Part shown: one piece after another, positions 1-6,043 of the stretch | Numbering within the stretch: the first letter of the stretch is position 1 | Layout: every line of letters begins with the position of its first letter | Origin: Endomicrobium sp. | GTDB taxonomy: Bacteria > Elusimicrobiota > Endomicrobiia > Endomicrobiales > Endomicrobiaceae | Direction: 5' to 3' | Assembly (NCBI GenBank): GCA_031278115.1 | Contig: JAITKZ010000065.1 | Span: 1-6,043 of the forward strand | Length of the DNA stretch: 6,043 nucleotides | Position numbers and translations under genes: made by a program | The notes under the pieces: generated by a model | Database searches by the model: none | Told to the model about the DNA's origin: nothing | The model's input: the letters and a program-made list of their open reading frames with translations, nothing else

Positions 1-459
1 ATCGTTTTGCCTAACATTAAAATGACACTGGTAGAGTCTATAACTAAGAAGTGTAAGTTTCTTGAAAATGTAACCAATAAACTTGACCTTTGTATGGAGA
101 TATTAAATTCAAGGGCTGAGGAAATAGGACAAAAGCCCAAATATAGACAACAATATGATTTTGCTTTATCCAGAGCTGTAAGTAAATTTTCCCCCAATCT
201 TGAGATTTCTATCCCTCTTTTAAAAGTAGGCGGGTATTTTATAGTACATAAAACGAAAAAATCAACTGAAAGTGTAGAAGAAGGATTACCGTCGGTTGAA
301 AATGCATTGAAATATCTTGGAGCAAAATTATACCAAACTATTACTTACAATCTGTCTGAGCAAGAACTTAATTATTGTATTTTGGTTTTTAAAAAATACA
401 AAGACACGCCATCGCAATTCCCTCGTAAACCGGGAATGCCTGAGAAGAGACCTTTATAA
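1..459 (+). CDS. rsmG: 16S rRNA (guanine-N7) methyltransferase RsmG, C-terminal part (5' end outside window)
   Basis: RsmG (formerly GidB) is a cytosolic Rossmann-fold enzyme that uses S-adenosylmethionine to make m7G at position 527 (E. coli numbering) of 16S rRNA; its loss can give low-level streptomycin resistance. The frame is open from base 1 (it begins IVLPNIKMTLVES), so the TTG at position 7 is not a start. What is visible is the stretch just after the glycine-rich SAM loop, which lies outside the window. Family landmarks are the acidic end of strand 2 (TLVES), the RAEE motif, YDFALSRAVSKF (usual form FDxVxxRAVA), the LPLLK-type segment IPLLKVGGYF, and the C-terminal YPRR-like signature SQFPRKPGMPEKRPL. 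About 152 residues are present, against roughly 200-240 for whole family members, so about a quarter is missing. It ends in TAA, convergent with metK. The identification is secure; nothing looks degenerate. Confidence 0.93.
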   Translation: MVLPNIKMTLVESITKKCKFLENVTNKLDLCMEILNSRAEEIGQKPKYRQQYDFALSRAVSKFSPNLEISIPLLKVGGYFIVHKTKKSTESVEEGLPSVENALKYLGAKLYQTITYNLSEQELNYCILVFKKYKDTPSQFPRKPGMPEKRPL

Positions 460-495
460 AACTGCAAGGAAAATTCGTGTAGTTTGGTATTTTTA
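459..495 (+). terminator. possible weak terminator hairpin after rsmG
   Basis: An imperfect inverted repeat pairs 459-466 with 478-485 (8 bp including one G-U pair) around an 11-base loop, followed by a T-rich stretch at 490-494. It starts inside the rsmG stop codon. The stem is AT-rich and the T-run is not directly attached, so it is a poor intrinsic terminator. On the minus strand the same element would have one mismatch and a TTTT run, so it could also serve metK. The rest of the 460-545 gap holds another imperfect repeat (515-522 with 529-536), also weak. Confidence 0.2.
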
Positions 496-545
496 AAACA
501 GGCAGATATCTTTTACATTTGAGAATTTTCAAAAGTTTAACTATT

Positions 546-1715
546 TTAGATTTTTATTTCTTTTTGAAGCTCAGAAACCTTATTTGTATCTTCCCAAGTA
601 AAATCTTTTTCCTTTCTTCCAAAATGCCCATAAGCAGCTGTCTGGGCATAGATAGGCTTGCGAAGCTGCAAATATTCCGCAATACCTTTTGGTGTCAAAG
701 GAAATATCTCTTTAATAACAGGCTCTAAAACAGTGCCGGGAACTTTACCGGAATGATGCGTATCAACCATTACTGAAACAGGAACAGCAACTCCTATAGC
801 GTAAGCAAGTTGAACAGTACATTTCTCGGCAAATCCAGCAGCAACTATATTTTTGGCAATATGCCTTGCCATATAACAAGCGCTTCTATCCACTTTGGTG
901 TAATCTTTACCTGAAAAAGCGCCGCCGCCGTGAGCAGCCATTCCTCCATAAGTATCAACTATTATTTTTCTTCCTGTAAGACCCGTATCTGCAGAGGGTC
1001 CTCCGTATAAAAACTTCCCAGTAGGATTTATATATATTTTTGTGTTCTTGTCAATCAAATTACCAAGAACATGCGAAATAATATTGTCAAAAATTTCTTC
1101 TTTAGATTTTTTTGTTATATGATCCCCGCTTTTATCTAATATATCTTCTGTATGCTGCGTAGATAAAATAACTGTGTCTATTCTTTTTGGCTTCCAGTTA
1201 ACATATTCAACAGTTACCTGTGTCTTTCCATCTGGACATAAGTACGGCAATATGCCTTTTTTTCTTACTTCTGCAAGTCTTCTTGAAAGTTTGTGCGCAA
1301 GAGTTATTGGCAAAGGCATAAATTCAGAAGTCTCCCTGCAGGCAAACCCTATCATCAATCCCTGATCACCTGCTCCTCCGATATCAACACCCATTGCAAT
1401 ATCAGGAGATTGTGTATTTATTGTGTCCATTATAGCGCATGTGTTATAATCAAAACCGAATGAAGATTTGTCATAACCTATCTTTCTGATAGCTCCCTTT
1501 ATAACTTCTCTTACGTTTATTTTAGCAGTTGTGGTAATTTCCCCACCGACTATAAGCACGCCTTTGGAAATAAACGTCTCACAGGCAACTCTTGCTTTTA
1601 TATCTTGTTTTAAAATTGCATCTAAAATAGTATCAGAAACTATATCGCACACTTTATCAGGATGCCCTTCAGTAACAGATTCGGATGTAAAGAAATATCC
1701 TTGCTCGTTTGACAT
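546..1715 (-). CDS. metK: S-adenosylmethionine synthetase (methionine adenosyltransferase)
   Basis: MetK makes S-adenosylmethionine from methionine and ATP, releasing phosphate and pyrophosphate; it is a cytosolic homotetramer needing Mg2+ and K+. At 389 residues it is full length (E. coli 384). Signatures in order: [16 protein letters not shown] at residues 9-24 with the ATP-binding His18; [12 protein letters not shown] at 114-125; [16 protein letters not shown] at 230-245; [12 protein letters not shown] at 247-258; and the P-loop-like GGGAFSGKD at 263-271 with Lys270 and Asp271. The C-terminus keeps YGHFGR and FTWE. No key residue is missing. The ATG is chosen because AAGGA sits 7 bases upstream. 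The gene begins 4 bases after the nucleotidyltransferase stop, leaving no space for a SAM riboswitch or private leader, so it is probably translated from the upstream operon message. It ends 86 bases from convergent rsmG. Confidence 0.98.
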   Translation of the reverse strand: MSNEQGYFFTSESVTEGHPDKVCDIVSDTILDAILKQDIKARVACETFISKGVLIVGGEITTTAKINVREVIKGAIRKIGYDKSSFGFDYNTCAIMDTINTQSPDIAMGVDIGGAGDQGLMIGFACRETSEFMPLPITLAHKLSRRLAEVRKKGILPYLCPDGKTQVTVEYVNWKPKRIDTVILSTQHTEDILDKSGDHITKKSKEEIFDNIISHVLGNLIDKNTKIYINPTGKFLYGGPSADTGLTGRKIIVDTYGGMAAHGGGAFSGKDYTKVDRSACYMARHIAKNIVAAGFAEKCTVQLAYAIGVAVPVSVMVDTHHSGKVPGTVLEPVIKEIFPLTPKGIAEYLQLRKPIYAQTAAYGHFGRKEKDFTWEDTNKVSELQKEIKI

Positions 1716-1719
1716 AAAC

Positions 1720-2763
1720 TTATCCTTTTTTTTCTCTTTTCCTTAAAGATTCCATCATTATAGAATCAAACAACGATATGCTTGCAGGAATTGATGCATT
1801 GGAACTTATAATGCTGTTTATTATCTCTGTGTTTATACCTACTATTGCGTTTTCCCAAATTATAGTTCTTTCTATAACTGTATTTTTGCCTATTTTAACA
1901 TTATCAGAAATAACAGAATACGGCTTTATCACAGATTTCTCTTCTATAGTAACATTATCGCCTATAAAACACGGTCCATTTATTTTAACACTCTTGTCAA
2001 TTTTAGCAGTTTTGCTTATGTATTTACCACCGCCGTTTATTAAGCCTAAATCAAGATTTAGTTTTCCGTCCAAGACATCAAAAACACCTTTTTTATACTC
2101 AAGAATATTACCTATATCTGCCCAATACTCATTCATCAAATAACCAAAAATTTTCTTACCTTTATTCATCAGAAGAGGAAATAAATCCATGCTGAAATCA
2201 AAGAAAGTATCTTTTGGAATATAGTTAAAAATTTCAGGTTCAAACACATAAATCCCAGTATTTACTTCATCGTTAAAAACATCGCTCCAAGAAGGCTTTT
2301 CAACAAACTTTTTTATTTCGCCACTTTTATTTGTTACAGCTATTCCGTACTCAAAACGAGAAAGCACTTTCTTTACTACTATAGTTGCTAAAGACTTCTT
2401 TTTTTTATGAAAGTCCAACGCTTTTTTCAGATCAACATCACTCAAACCGTCACCTGACATTACAACAAAGGTATCGTCAAAAAAATCTTCTTTTTTCTTT
2501 ATAGCACCGGCAGTTCCTAAAAGAGTTTTTTCTTTAGAAAATTCAATACGTATGTCAGTTTTATTTTTTCCAAAATAGTCTGTTATAATATCTGACATAT
2601 AATATGTATTTACACAAGCATTGGTAAAACCATACTTCCAAAGATTAGAAAAAGTATAATGTAAAACAGGTTTATCTAAAATAGGTATCATAGGCTTTGG
2701 AATATTTGACGTCAAAGGTCTAAGTCTTGTTCCCACTCCTGCAGCCAAAACAAATGCTTTCAT
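1720..2763 (-). CDS. NDP-sugar pyrophosphorylase (mannose-1-phosphate guanylyltransferase-like) with hexapeptide beta-helix tail
   Basis: This enzyme transfers a nucleotide from an NTP to a sugar 1-phosphate, giving an NDP-sugar and pyrophosphate for glycan synthesis in the cytosol. The N-terminal GT-A-like fold spans about residues 1-235: [13 protein letters not shown] at 6-18 and PKPM at 22-25 (NTP and phosphate binding), [10 protein letters not shown] at 81-90, [10 protein letters not shown] at 103-112 with metal-binding Asp105, VEKP at 154-157, NTGIYVF at 168-174, and YWADIG at 213-218 with the second metal-binding Asp216. From about 245 to 325 there are left-handed beta-helix (hexapeptide) repeats such as [14 protein letters not shown]. 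The layout matches bacterial GDP-mannose pyrophosphorylases, including the front part of cyanobacterial-type proteins that carry a phosphomannomutase domain, which is absent here. GDP-mannose, dTDP-glucose or UDP-sugar are all possible products. Its ATG directly follows the epimerase TAA with only a weak purine-rich (GAGAGAG) binding site, suggesting translational coupling. Confidence 0.9.
   Translation of the reverse strand: MKAFVLAAGVGTRLRPLTSNIPKPMIPILDKPVLHYTFSNLWKYGFTNACVNTYYMSDIITDYFGKNKTDIRIEFSKEKTLLGTAGAIKKKEDFFDDTFVVMSGDGLSDVDLKKALDFHKKKKSLATIVVKKVLSRFEYGIAVTNKSGEIKKFVEKPSWSDVFNDEVNTGIYVFEPEIFNYIPKDTFFDFSMDLFPLLMNKGKKIFGYLMNEYWADIGNILEYKKGVFDVLDGKLNLDLGLINGGGKYISKTAKIDKSVKINGPCFIGDNVTIEEKSVIKPYSVISDNVKIGKNTVIERTIIWENAIVGINTEIINSIISSNASIPASISLFDSIMMESLRKREKKG
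1723..1727 (-). promoter_or_regulatory. metK ribosome binding site overlapping the end of the preceding gene
   Basis: AAGGA on the minus strand lies 7 bases before the metK ATG and is embedded in the last two sense codons of the nucleotidyltransferase gene (Lys-Gly, just before its TAA). This placement implies translational coupling or re-initiation between the two genes and fixes the metK start. Confidence 0.7.
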
Positions 2764-3690
2764 TTATATTCTCTCTCTAAAATAGTTAATAGTTAATTTT
2801 ATTCCTTTCTCTATATTAACTTTAGGGATCCAAGACAAAACAGTTTTTGCCTTATTTATATTTAAGAAACTTTTAAACAACTCTCCATCTCTTTTTGGCT
2901 TATGTTGAGCTTTTTTCTTATAGCCTGACACTTTACTCATAATTTTAATAAGCTCATTGACTGAAACTGCTTTTGACGTACCTATGTTTATAATTTTATT
3001 TTTACCTTTTGTTAAAGATTTTAAATTGGCATTTACAACATCGCCAACATAAACATAATCTCTCATTTGTTTACCATCTCCAAAAACCATAACTTCTTCA
3101 TTTTTAAGCATTCTAGCAGCAAAAATAGCAACAACCCCGGCTTCTTCTCCGTGCGGATCTTGCCTTGGTCCGTATACATTACTGTATCTTAAAATAGTGT
3201 AATCCAAACCATGCACAACAGAATAAAAATTTATGTAATTCTCAACAGAATTTTTTGCTATAGCGTATGGCGACAATGGATTGGACTTGGTGTCTTCTTT
3301 AGGAGCAGAAGCCCTACATTCTCCATAAACTGAACCACCAGAAGAAGCAAAAATAACTTTCTTTACTTTATTTTCAACACAAGCATTTAATACATTTATA
3401 GAACCTAAGATATTAACTCCTGCATCAAAAAAAGGATCATCTACAGATTTTCTTACATCTATTTGAGCAGCATGATGTATTACAATTTGAGGCTTCTCCT
3501 TCTTGAATATCTCATCAACTTCTTTTTTATAATAAATATCCGCTTTGTAAAATTTAGCTTTTTTATCTACGTTTTCTTTTTTACCTGAAGATAAATTATC
3601 AAAAACAATAACATCATGTCCTTTATCCAATAAAGCATCTGCTATATTGGACCCTATAAAACCTGCTCCTCCTGTAATAAGTATCTTCAT
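2764..3690 (-). CDS. galE: NAD-dependent nucleotide-sugar epimerase, UDP-glucose 4-epimerase type
   Basis: A short extended-SDR enzyme that probably interconverts UDP-glucose and UDP-galactose (or the N-acetyl or uronic analogues) through a 4-keto intermediate with tightly bound NAD. At 308 residues it has the length of the compact bacterial/archaeal GalE group. The Rossmann start shows GGAGFIG at residues 7-13 and Asp31, which binds the adenosine ribose, in VFDNLSSG. HHAAQIDVRKSV at 72-83 and FASSGGSVYGE at 114-124 bring the catalytic Ser, and SPYAIAK at 140-146 brings the Tyr142/Lys146 pair. RYSNVYGPRQDPHGE and the following GVVAIF mark the GalE-like substrate region, and MRDYVYVGDVV is the usual late motif. 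The ATG has GGGG 5 bases upstream, in a 12-base gap after recA. It abuts the nucleotidyltransferase, its likely pathway partner. Family membership is firm; exact substrate is inferred, since related epimerases and dehydratases share these motifs. Confidence 0.85.
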   Translation of the reverse strand: MKILITGGAGFIGSNIADALLDKGHDVIVFDNLSSGKKENVDKKAKFYKADIYYKKEVDEIFKKEKPQIVIHHAAQIDVRKSVDDPFFDAGVNILGSINVLNACVENKVKKVIFASSGGSVYGECRASAPKEDTKSNPLSPYAIAKNSVENYINFYSVVHGLDYTILRYSNVYGPRQDPHGEEAGVVAIFAARMLKNEEVMVFGDGKQMRDYVYVGDVVNANLKSLTKGKNKIINIGTSKAVSVNELIKIMSKVSGYKKKAQHKPKRDGELFKSFLNINKAKTVLSWIPKVNIEKGIKLTINYFRERI

Positions 3691-3702
3691 ATTATCCCCA
3701 AA

Positions 3703-4770
3703 TTATTTTTTTGTAGCCCTAGCTGGCTTTTCTTTTACAGGATCTTCTTTTTTATCTGCTTCTTTAACCTGTCGCTCATCACCAAAAGCTTTTGCTCTTA
3801 TTTTGGACTCTATTTCATCTGCAATATGAGGACTGTTGGACAAATATATTTTAACATTATCTCTACCTTGACCTATTCTTTCATCATTGTAACTGAAAAA
3901 TGCTCCTGCCTTTTCAATTATTCCATCGTTTACACCCATGTCTATAAGGTATCCTAATCTGTCTACGCCCTGCCCAAACATTATCTCAAATTCAGCCTGT
4001 TTAAACGGAGCAGCAACTTTATTCTTTACAACTTTTACTCTGACTCTGTTTCCTAAAATATCATCGCCTTTTTTAACGGACTCTACTCTTCTTATATCAA
4101 GCCTTACCGAAGAATAGAATTTAAGCGCAAGTCCCCCTGGAGTAGTTTCGGGATTTCCCCACATTACTCCTATTTTCTGTCTTAATTGGTTGATAAATAC
4201 AATTGAAGTTTTTGATTTAGAAATATTTGAAGTAAGCTTTCTCAATGCTTGGCTCATAAGCCTTGCTTGAAGACCTACAAAAGAATCTCCCATCTCACCT
4301 TCAATTTCTGCTTTAGGCACAAGAGCCGCTACTGAATCAACGATTATAATATCAACTGCTCCTGAGCGTATAAGTTTATCTGCAATCTCTAAACCCTGTT
4401 CTCCAGAATCAGGCTGAGATATTAAAAGATTATCTATGTCCACACCTAATTTTTGAGCGTATTCGGGGTCCATCGCGTGTTCAGCATCAATATATGCGGC
4501 AATTCCTCCAAGTTTTTGGGTTTGGGCAACCATGCATAAAGCTAAAGTTGTTTTTCCTGAAGATTCAGGACCGTAAATTTCAATTATTCTTCCCCTGGGA
4601 ATTCCGCCTATGCCTATAGCTATGTCAAGAGGAAGCGCCCCCGTTGGTATAAAATCCACTTTTTCTTTTAAATGCTTTTCCCCTAAGCGCATTATCGCTT
4701 CTTTACCAAAATCTTTTTCTATTTGCGAAAGAGCCAAATCCAATGCTTTAAGTTTTTCGTCCTTTGCCAT
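3703..4770 (-). CDS. recA: recombinase RecA
   Basis: RecA coats single-stranded DNA in an ATP-dependent filament, performs homology search and strand exchange, and stimulates LexA self-cleavage where LexA exists. At 355 residues it is full length (E. coli 353) and numbering runs one ahead of E. coli. Visible are Walker [10 protein letters not shown] at 67-75, catalytic Glu97 in YIDAEHAMD, Walker B IIIVDS at 141-146, loop L1 with [10 protein letters not shown] at 157-166, and loop L2 within [17 protein letters not shown] at 194-210. The N-terminal polymerisation helix and the C-terminal DNA-gateway domain (to about 330) are present. Unusual residues are Phe164 (His163 in E. coli), Trp204 (Phe203) and Pro211 (Thr210). 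The tail 331-355 is lysine-rich, not strongly acidic. The start has AGGGGG 6 bases upstream. It lies 52 bases after the DUF2779 gene and 12 bases before galE; no LexA box is evident. The call is certain. Confidence 0.99.
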   Translation of the reverse strand: MAKDEKLKALDLALSQIEKDFGKEAIMRLGEKHLKEKVDFIPTGALPLDIAIGIGGIPRGRIIEIYGPESSGKTTLALCMVAQTQKLGGIAAYIDAEHAMDPEYAQKLGVDIDNLLISQPDSGEQGLEIADKLIRSGAVDIIIVDSVAALVPKAEIEGEMGDSFVGLQARLMSQALRKLTSNISKSKTSIVFINQLRQKIGVMWGNPETTPGGLALKFYSSVRLDIRRVESVKKGDDILGNRVRVKVVKNKVAAPFKQAEFEIMFGQGVDRLGYLIDMGVNDGIIEKAGAFFSYNDERIGQGRDNVKIYLSNSPHIADEIESKIRAKAFGDERQVKEADKKEDPVKEKPARATKK

Positions 4771-4776
4771 ACTCTT

Positions 4777-4782
4777 CCCCCT
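4777..4782 (-). promoter_or_regulatory. strong ribosome binding site of recA
   Basis: AGGGGG on the minus strand, 6 bases before the recA ATG, is the strongest Shine-Dalgarno match in the window and fits the need for abundant RecA. The rest of the 52-base gap has a CATAAT (4795-4800, minus strand) that resembles a -10 box, but no recognisable -35 at the right distance, so an internal recA promoter is possible but not shown. Confidence 0.75.
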
Positions 4783-4822
4783 AATCGCTTGTCAATTATG
4801 CAACATATCGTGAGGTATTCTA

Positions 4823-6043
4823 TCATTTTGTAACATTTATTAAAAACTGATGTATACGTATCATAGCAAGCGTATCTTGAGCGCAATATTTAAGCAAATT
4901 ATCTTTAGTTTCTTTTATCTTCCTTTCGTCATATAATCCCATAGCCATAAACGCAAACGCTGCCGAGGCATCGCCGCCTTCACCAATATCCAAACTATCA
5001 TAGCTCATGTAGGGTATTAAAACAGGAAAAATTTTCTTTATAGATGTTCTGCCGTGAAAGTTTATATCGTAATAATTTTTTCTGATTATCAATTCTAAGT
5101 CAACAATTCTTTCAATTATTTTATTAAGCTTTTCAGATAATTCAGGAAAAAGTAACGCTAGTTTAGAAATTATTATACGCTCAGCATTGGCATAAGTTAT
5201 TATACTCCCTTCCTTATCTAAATATTCTATTAACTTTTCAGCAATATCTTTACGGCAATCTCTTGTTTGGTCTGCGATATATTCATAATGCTTTAAAATA
5301 TTCCCAGAGTCATCGGCTTTATCCAAAGAAAACTGAGTTAAAATTTGGGTATGAGGAGATATATTTGGATACAAAGGCATTATTGTTGTTACAGACTCAA
5401 AATCAAGATAATAAAAAGGTTGCTTTATATTTTCCAGATCAGTCTTTAAATCATCAGAAATATATCTTGTATTCGTCAAAACGCAATTTTTAACTATTTT
5501 CTGCTTCTCACTGAGTTCAAAATCATCAGGAACATTATCAATCGTATCTACACTCATTGCTATCAACTGGTCTATCTGAAATATAGATAGCCTCGGCAAA
5601 TCAAATATGTGTTTTTTTACGTCTTTTCCTATACAAACGTCAAATATGGGGCAATTTTTACAGCATCTTTTTAAGAAAGGCGTCGGCATAATTTCTGATT
5701 GCAAATCTTTAGAAGCTTTATCTGCAGTGCTTAAAAACTCTTGAACTTTTATTTCAACCTTTTCAGAACAGTCAAGTTCGGTAAAGAGATTAGAAGGATC
5801 CATTCCAATATGATAATCGCTAGATAAATACAATGCGCTTGTCTTGCTTATTCTTATGCCGAGTTTAGACAAAACCATCACGTTAAAAGAAATATCGTTT
5901 GTATATTTGGATTTATATCTGCTTCCTGATTTAACTTCAAACAAATGCCAGGAATTATCTTCTAATTTTTTCAACATGTCAGGTTTTGCATAGAAACCAT
6001 CTGTAACAAAAGACATATCGTAAACAGATTTATTTATTTCTAA
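4823..6043 (-). CDS. DUF2779 protein: Cas4-like PD-(D/E)XK nuclease, Fe-S cysteine cluster and DEDD exonuclease-like domain (5' end outside window)
   Basis: The reading frame is open to the right edge (nine codons before the Met at 6016), and family members carry about 100 more N-terminal residues, so the start is not visible. Numbering from that Met: Asp13 in AKPDML and Glu27-Val-Lys29 in WHLFEVKSG form a PD-(D/E)XK nuclease core as in Cas4/RecB/AddB. C119-x2-C122-x5-C128 matches the C-terminal part of the Cas4/AddB iron-sulfur cluster; the fourth cysteine would be N-terminal. From about 200 to 395 is the DUF2779 domain: FYYLDFES (Asp205, Glu207), SIITYANAE at 271-279, RIVDLELI at 303-310, HGRTSIKKIFPVL at 321-333, and YCAQDTLAM at 377-385 (Asp381). 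These resemble the Exo I, II and III motifs of DnaQ-like 3'-5' exonucleases. Two nuclease domains are thus fused in one cytosolic protein. The biological role is unknown; DNA repair or defence is inferred, from position before recA and from the fold. Reading as DUF2779 is confident, activity less so. Confidence 0.86.
   Translation of the reverse strand, partial: LEINKSVYDMSFVTDGFYAKPDMLKKLEDNSWHLFEVKSGSRYKSKYTNDISFNVMVLSKLGIRISKTSALYLSSDYHIGMDPSNLFTELDCSEKVEIKVQEFLSTADKASKDLQSEIMPTPFLKRCCKNCPIFDVCIGKDVKKHIFDLPRLSIFQIDQLIAMSVDTIDNVPDDFELSEKQKIVKNCVLTNTRYISDDLKTDLENIKQPFYYLDFESVTTIMPLYPNISPHTQILTQFSLDKADDSGNILKHYEYIADQTRDCRKDIAEKLIEYLDKEGSIITYANAERIIISKLALLFPELSEKLNKIIERIVDLELIIRKNYYDINFHGRTSIKKIFPVLIPYMSYDSLDIGEGGDASAAFAFMAMGLYDERKIKETKDNLLKYCAQDTLAMIRIHQFLINVTK

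Noticed and set aside
7..9. TTG as the start of rsmG
   Set aside because: The frame is open to base 1, and the residues around it match the middle of RsmG just after the SAM-binding loop, so the gene is truncated by the window edge.
519..728. A plus-strand open frame running from the gap into the 3' end of metK
   Set aside because: Mostly antisense to conserved metK codons, no convincing ribosome binding site and low-complexity composition.
1726..1733. An 8-base A-run (minus strand) near the end of the nucleotidyltransferase, and a similar one near 2399-2406, as programmed frameshift sites
   Set aside because: Both fall in Lys codons of an AT-rich genome, the frames are intact, and no downstream structure or overlapping useful frame is evident.
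1778..2143. A 121-codon plus-strand open frame rich in hydrophobic residues, resembling a membrane protein
   Set aside because: It lies wholly antisense to the hexapeptide-repeat region of the nucleotidyltransferase, whose regular Ile/Val codons read as hydrophobic residues on the other strand; no ribosome binding site or family match.
4791..4796. TTGACA-like hexamer (minus strand) before recA as a -35 box
   Set aside because: It lies only about 20 bases before the recA ATG, leaving no room for a -10 box and transcript start; the following bases are the ribosome binding site.
5263..5493. A plus-strand 76-codon frame inside the DUF2779 gene
   Set aside because: Antisense to the conserved start of the DUF2779 domain; no recognisable protein features.
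6014..6016. ATG at 6016 as the start of the DUF2779 gene
   Set aside because: The frame continues without a stop to the right edge, and the nuclease core begins only about 12 residues after this Met, whereas family members have about 100 residues before it.
4823..6043. The Cas4-like gene as evidence of a CRISPR-Cas locus
   Set aside because: No cas1, cas2 or repeat array is visible, and the C-terminal DUF2779 domain distinguishes it from stand-alone Cas4.

Overview
The window is a compact, AT-rich (by eye about one-third GC) piece of bacterial chromosome. It is almost entirely coding, with short gaps and Shine-Dalgarno-type ribosome binding sites. All six genes are bacterial: rsmG, metK, a sugar nucleotidyltransferase, a GalE-type epimerase, recA and a DUF2779 nuclease-like gene. 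The low GC, lysine-rich proteins and a RecA with TTPGG in loop L2 suggest a low-GC anaerobe-type lineage. Elusimicrobiota or a similar deep-branching phylum would fit, but this is a weak inference; the sequence does not name the organism. I see no mobile element, CRISPR array, tRNA, rRNA or long repeat.

Layout. Positions 1-459 (+) hold the C-terminal part of RsmG (16S rRNA m7G methyltransferase), cut by the left edge. An 86-base gap (460-545) separates it from a convergent minus-strand block that fills the rest of the window. In transcription order (right to left) the block is: a DUF2779 protein cut by the right edge (6043-4823), recA (4770-3703), a GalE-like NAD-dependent epimerase (3690-2764), a nucleotidyltransferase with a left-handed beta-helix tail (2763-1720), and metK (1715-546). 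The gaps are 52, 12, 0 and 4 bases, so the last four genes, and probably all five, look co-transcribed.

Function. The block mixes three jobs: DNA processing (DUF2779 protein, RecA), nucleotide-sugar supply for surface glycans (epimerase plus nucleotidyltransferase), and S-adenosylmethionine synthesis (MetK). The part worth a closer look is the DUF2779 protein. It joins a Cas4/AddB-like PD-(D/E)XK nuclease core, an iron-sulfur-type cysteine cluster and a DEDD exonuclease-like domain, and lies directly upstream of recA. Its function is not established. The remaining genes are ordinary housekeeping families, and nothing else here amounts to a clear undescribed system.
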